DNA of 64,000 nucleotides, from contig PVEQ01000002.1 of the NCBI GenBank assembly GCA_002973575.1, positions 310,001 to 374,000 on the forward strand, read 5' to 3'. Within the stretch, counting starts at the first letter, position 1, and every line of letters begins with the position of its first letter. Positions 62,461 through 64,000 of the stretch are shown in pieces. This DNA is from Sediminibacterium magnilacihabitans (lineage in GTDB: Bacteria > Bacteroidota > Bacteroidia > Chitinophagales > Chitinophagaceae). The notes under the pieces were generated by a model, which saw only the letters and a list, made by a program, of their open reading frames with translations, was not told where the DNA came from and ran no database searches. Position numbers and translations under genes: made by a program.

Positions 62461-64000
62461 CCTATCTGCTTTCCTTTCATCGCTTTGCTCACGGCCTGGT
62501 CCATGGCCCGCTCGGCAAATGGCCGGGTTATATCGTTGAGTTCTTCTGTTTTTTTCTGGATAAGGTTCTTGTCGTCCATCGTCAGCGCCAGTTGCAGGGC
62601 CTGCATGGCATGTGCGGTGGTTTGCAGTTCTTCTGCTGAAAGCAGGCCGGGATTTTTGGAGATGAATTTTTCTGTGAGGCCCAGTAATTGTTCTCCTTCG
62701 GTTTTGGCTTCTACCAACGCCCTTGCCTGCATATCGTCTCCGGCATGGGTGATGCTTTCCAGCAGCATTTTTTCAACTTCTGTATCGGTGAGTCCGTATT
62801 GCGGTTTTACTTCAATACTTTGTTCCACTCCACTCCGCAGTTCTTTTGCTTTCACTACCAATATCCCATCGGCATTGATGAGAAAACTTACTTCTACTTT
62901 GGGTAAGCCCGCGGGCATGGCCGGGATGCCGGTGAGGTTGAATTCGGCCAGCTTGCGATTGTCTTTTACCAGGTCGCGCTCGCCCTGGAATACCGAAATG
63001 CGCATACCGCTTTGTCCGTCTTTCTGCGTAGTGTATTGTCGCCCCACTTTGGTGGGAATTTTTGAATTACGGGGGATGAGCACGTCCATCAATCCGCCCA
63101 TGGTTTCAATGCCCAGGCTTAATGGTGTGATATCGAGCAGTAAAAAATCTTTGTTGTTGCCGGCGAGGATATCGGCCTGCACTGCGGCGCCGAGTGCCAC
63201 CACTTCATCCGGGTTCACCGAATCGTTCACTGGCTTTCCAAAAAAGGCACTGACCGCCTGCTTTACAGCCGGTACGCGGGTACTGCCTCCTACCATCACT
63301 ACGGTATCGATATCGGCTGTGGTGAGTTCCGCGTCTTTCAACGCGTTCCTGCAACAGCCGATGGTAGTATCGATCAATGGTTGTACCAGTGAGGCAAACA
63401 CGGTTCTGCTCAGTTCCAGTTTTCCGCCATTCCATTCATCGCTGAACAATTCATTTGTGCTCAATGCGCGCTTGGCAGCTTCGGCTTTCAGTCTTAATGA
63501 TTGTGCCAGTTGTTTATCCTGGTGCAATGCAGTTGCATCAATGCCCCTTTCTTTCATCCAGTATTGCATGATGGTTCTGTCGAAATCATCGCCTCCCAAA
63601 TAGGTATCGCCATTGGTGCTCAGCACTTCATAAATACCGTTGCTGATGCGCAACAGCGAAATATCAAAAGTGCCGCCGCCCAGGTCGTACACTGCGATTG
63701 TTTTTTCTTCCTCCTTATTCAATCCCATGCCATAGGCCAGGCTGGCTGCCGTTGGTTCGTTCACAATGCGCAGCACATCCAGTCCTGCCAGTTTACCTGC
63801 GTCGCGGGTAGCCTGCCGTTGTGCGTCGTTGAAGTAGGCCGGCACGGTGATCACCGCTTTGGTTACGGGTGTTTTGAGAATATGCTCGGCGCGTTGTTTC
63901 AGTTCTTTGAGTATGAGGGAGGATAATTCAATGGGTGAATAAAAACGATCGCCCACCTGCACTTTCACCAGGCTATCCGTATCATCATCGATCACTTTAT
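62457..64000 (-). CDS. hscA: Hsp70-family Fe-S assembly chaperone HscA, 5' end cut by window edge
   Basis: About 514 residues of the C-terminal part; the N-terminal ~100, including the first phosphate loop, lie beyond the window. The visible portion has [36 protein letters not shown] (phosphate 2), [12 protein letters not shown] (adenosine), [17 protein letters not shown] at the linker, and a substrate-binding domain. The C-terminus [20 protein letters not shown] resembles HscA and lacks the acidic DnaK tail. HscA with HscB loads Fe-S clusters from IscU. The apparent GTG start at 63995 is only an internal codon. DnaK is the less likely alternative. Confidence 0.82.
   Translation of the reverse strand, partial: KVIDDDTDSLVKVQVGDRFYSPIELSSLILKELKQRAEHILKTPVTKAVITVPAYFNDAQRQATRDAGKLAGLDVLRIVNEPTAASLAYGMGLNKEEEKTIAVYDLGGGTFDISLLRISNGIYEVLSTNGDTYLGGDDFDRTIMQYWMKERGIDATALHQDKQLAQSLRLKAEAAKRALSTNELFSDEWNGGKLELSRTVFASLVQPLIDTTIGCCRNALKDAELTTADIDTVVMVGGSTRVPAVKQAVSAFFGKPVNDSVNPDEVVALGAAVQADILAGNNKDFLLLDITPLSLGIETMGGLMDVLIPRNSKIPTKVGRQYTTQKDGQSGMRISVFQGERDLVKDNRKLAEFNLTGIPAMPAGLPKVEVSFLINADGILVVKAKELRSGVEQSIEVKPQYGLTDTEVEKMLLESITHAGDDMQARALVEAKTEGEQLLGLTEKFISKNPGLLSAEELQTTAHAMQALQLALTMDDKNLIQKKTEELNDITRPFAERAMDQAVSKAMKGKQIG

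Noticed and set aside
62485..63603. 372-codon plus-strand frame opposite hscA
   Set aside because: Ser/Cys-rich shadow of a conserved Hsp70 gene, no domain, long only because of codon bias on the other strand.

Overview
The window looks like chromosome from a Bacteroidota bacterium, most likely Chitinophagaceae. The evidence is the gene families (SprB-like repeats, DUF2807, sigma factor paired with a membrane-anchored beta-barrel protein, OmpA with thrombospondin type 3 repeats, TonB receptor with a carboxypeptidase-regulatory-like N-terminal domain), the scarcity of Shine-Dalgarno sequences, and several promoters of the form TTTG/TTG-N16-20-TAnnTTTG. It is almost entirely core chromosome. 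I see no insertion sequence, prophage, CRISPR array or plasmid gene.

Layout. 1-9.3 kb: a truncated GH29 fucosidase, an S41 protease, a sugar kinase-murQ-hypothetical run for amino-sugar recycling, an L,D-transpeptidase with SprB-like repeats, and urocanate hydratase with a small divergent basic protein. 9.3-20.5 kb: lon, a small Ala/Lys-rich lipoprotein, der, era, initiator tRNA, a DUF2807 protein, a TPP riboswitch driving a TonB receptor, a rhodanese, an OmpA protein and an RlpA-like protein. 20.6-29.9 kb: a minus-strand aromatic amino acid operon, pheA-aminotransferase-tyrA-DEAD helicase-DAHP synthase/chorismate mutase-aroB-aroA-aroC, preceded by a Phe/Tyr leader peptide and attenuator (pheL-like). 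30-45.5 kb: a second copy of the small lipoprotein, an ECF sigma factor with a membrane-bound anti-sigma-like/trypsin-like protease, a nucleotidyltransferase, a D-cysteine desulfhydrase homologue, lipB, rluD, bioB, a second sigma factor with a membrane/beta-barrel partner, an oxidoreductase, ispD, a heptose kinase, an APC permease and a Skp-like chaperone. 45.6-61.7 kb: the information-processing cluster, read on the minus strand: rpsU-xerC-hpf-tRNA Thr/Tyr/Gly/Thr-tuf-tRNA Trp-secE-nusG-rplKAJL-rpoBC, with algH facing it. 61.8-64 kb: riboflavin synthase and a truncated hscA.

The most interesting signals are regulatory RNA and intergenic repeats. (i) A 27-codon leader peptide has eight Phe and two Tyr codons in a row, followed by an antiterminator/terminator pair. 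(ii) An unassigned structured RNA lies just upstream, with its closing helix overlapping a terminator. (iii) A TPP riboswitch has a possible Shine-Dalgarno-masking helix. (iv) rpsU carries a perfect AGGAGG in a lineage that rarely uses one. (v) An 8-bp periodic AT-rich repeat occurs at three loci, in inverted pairs at two. (vi) Two 79-bp palindromic elements occur 20 kb apart. (vii) One 48-bp perfect palindrome separates convergent genes. On the protein side, the sigma factor coupled to a membrane-tethered serine protease is the least conventional arrangement.
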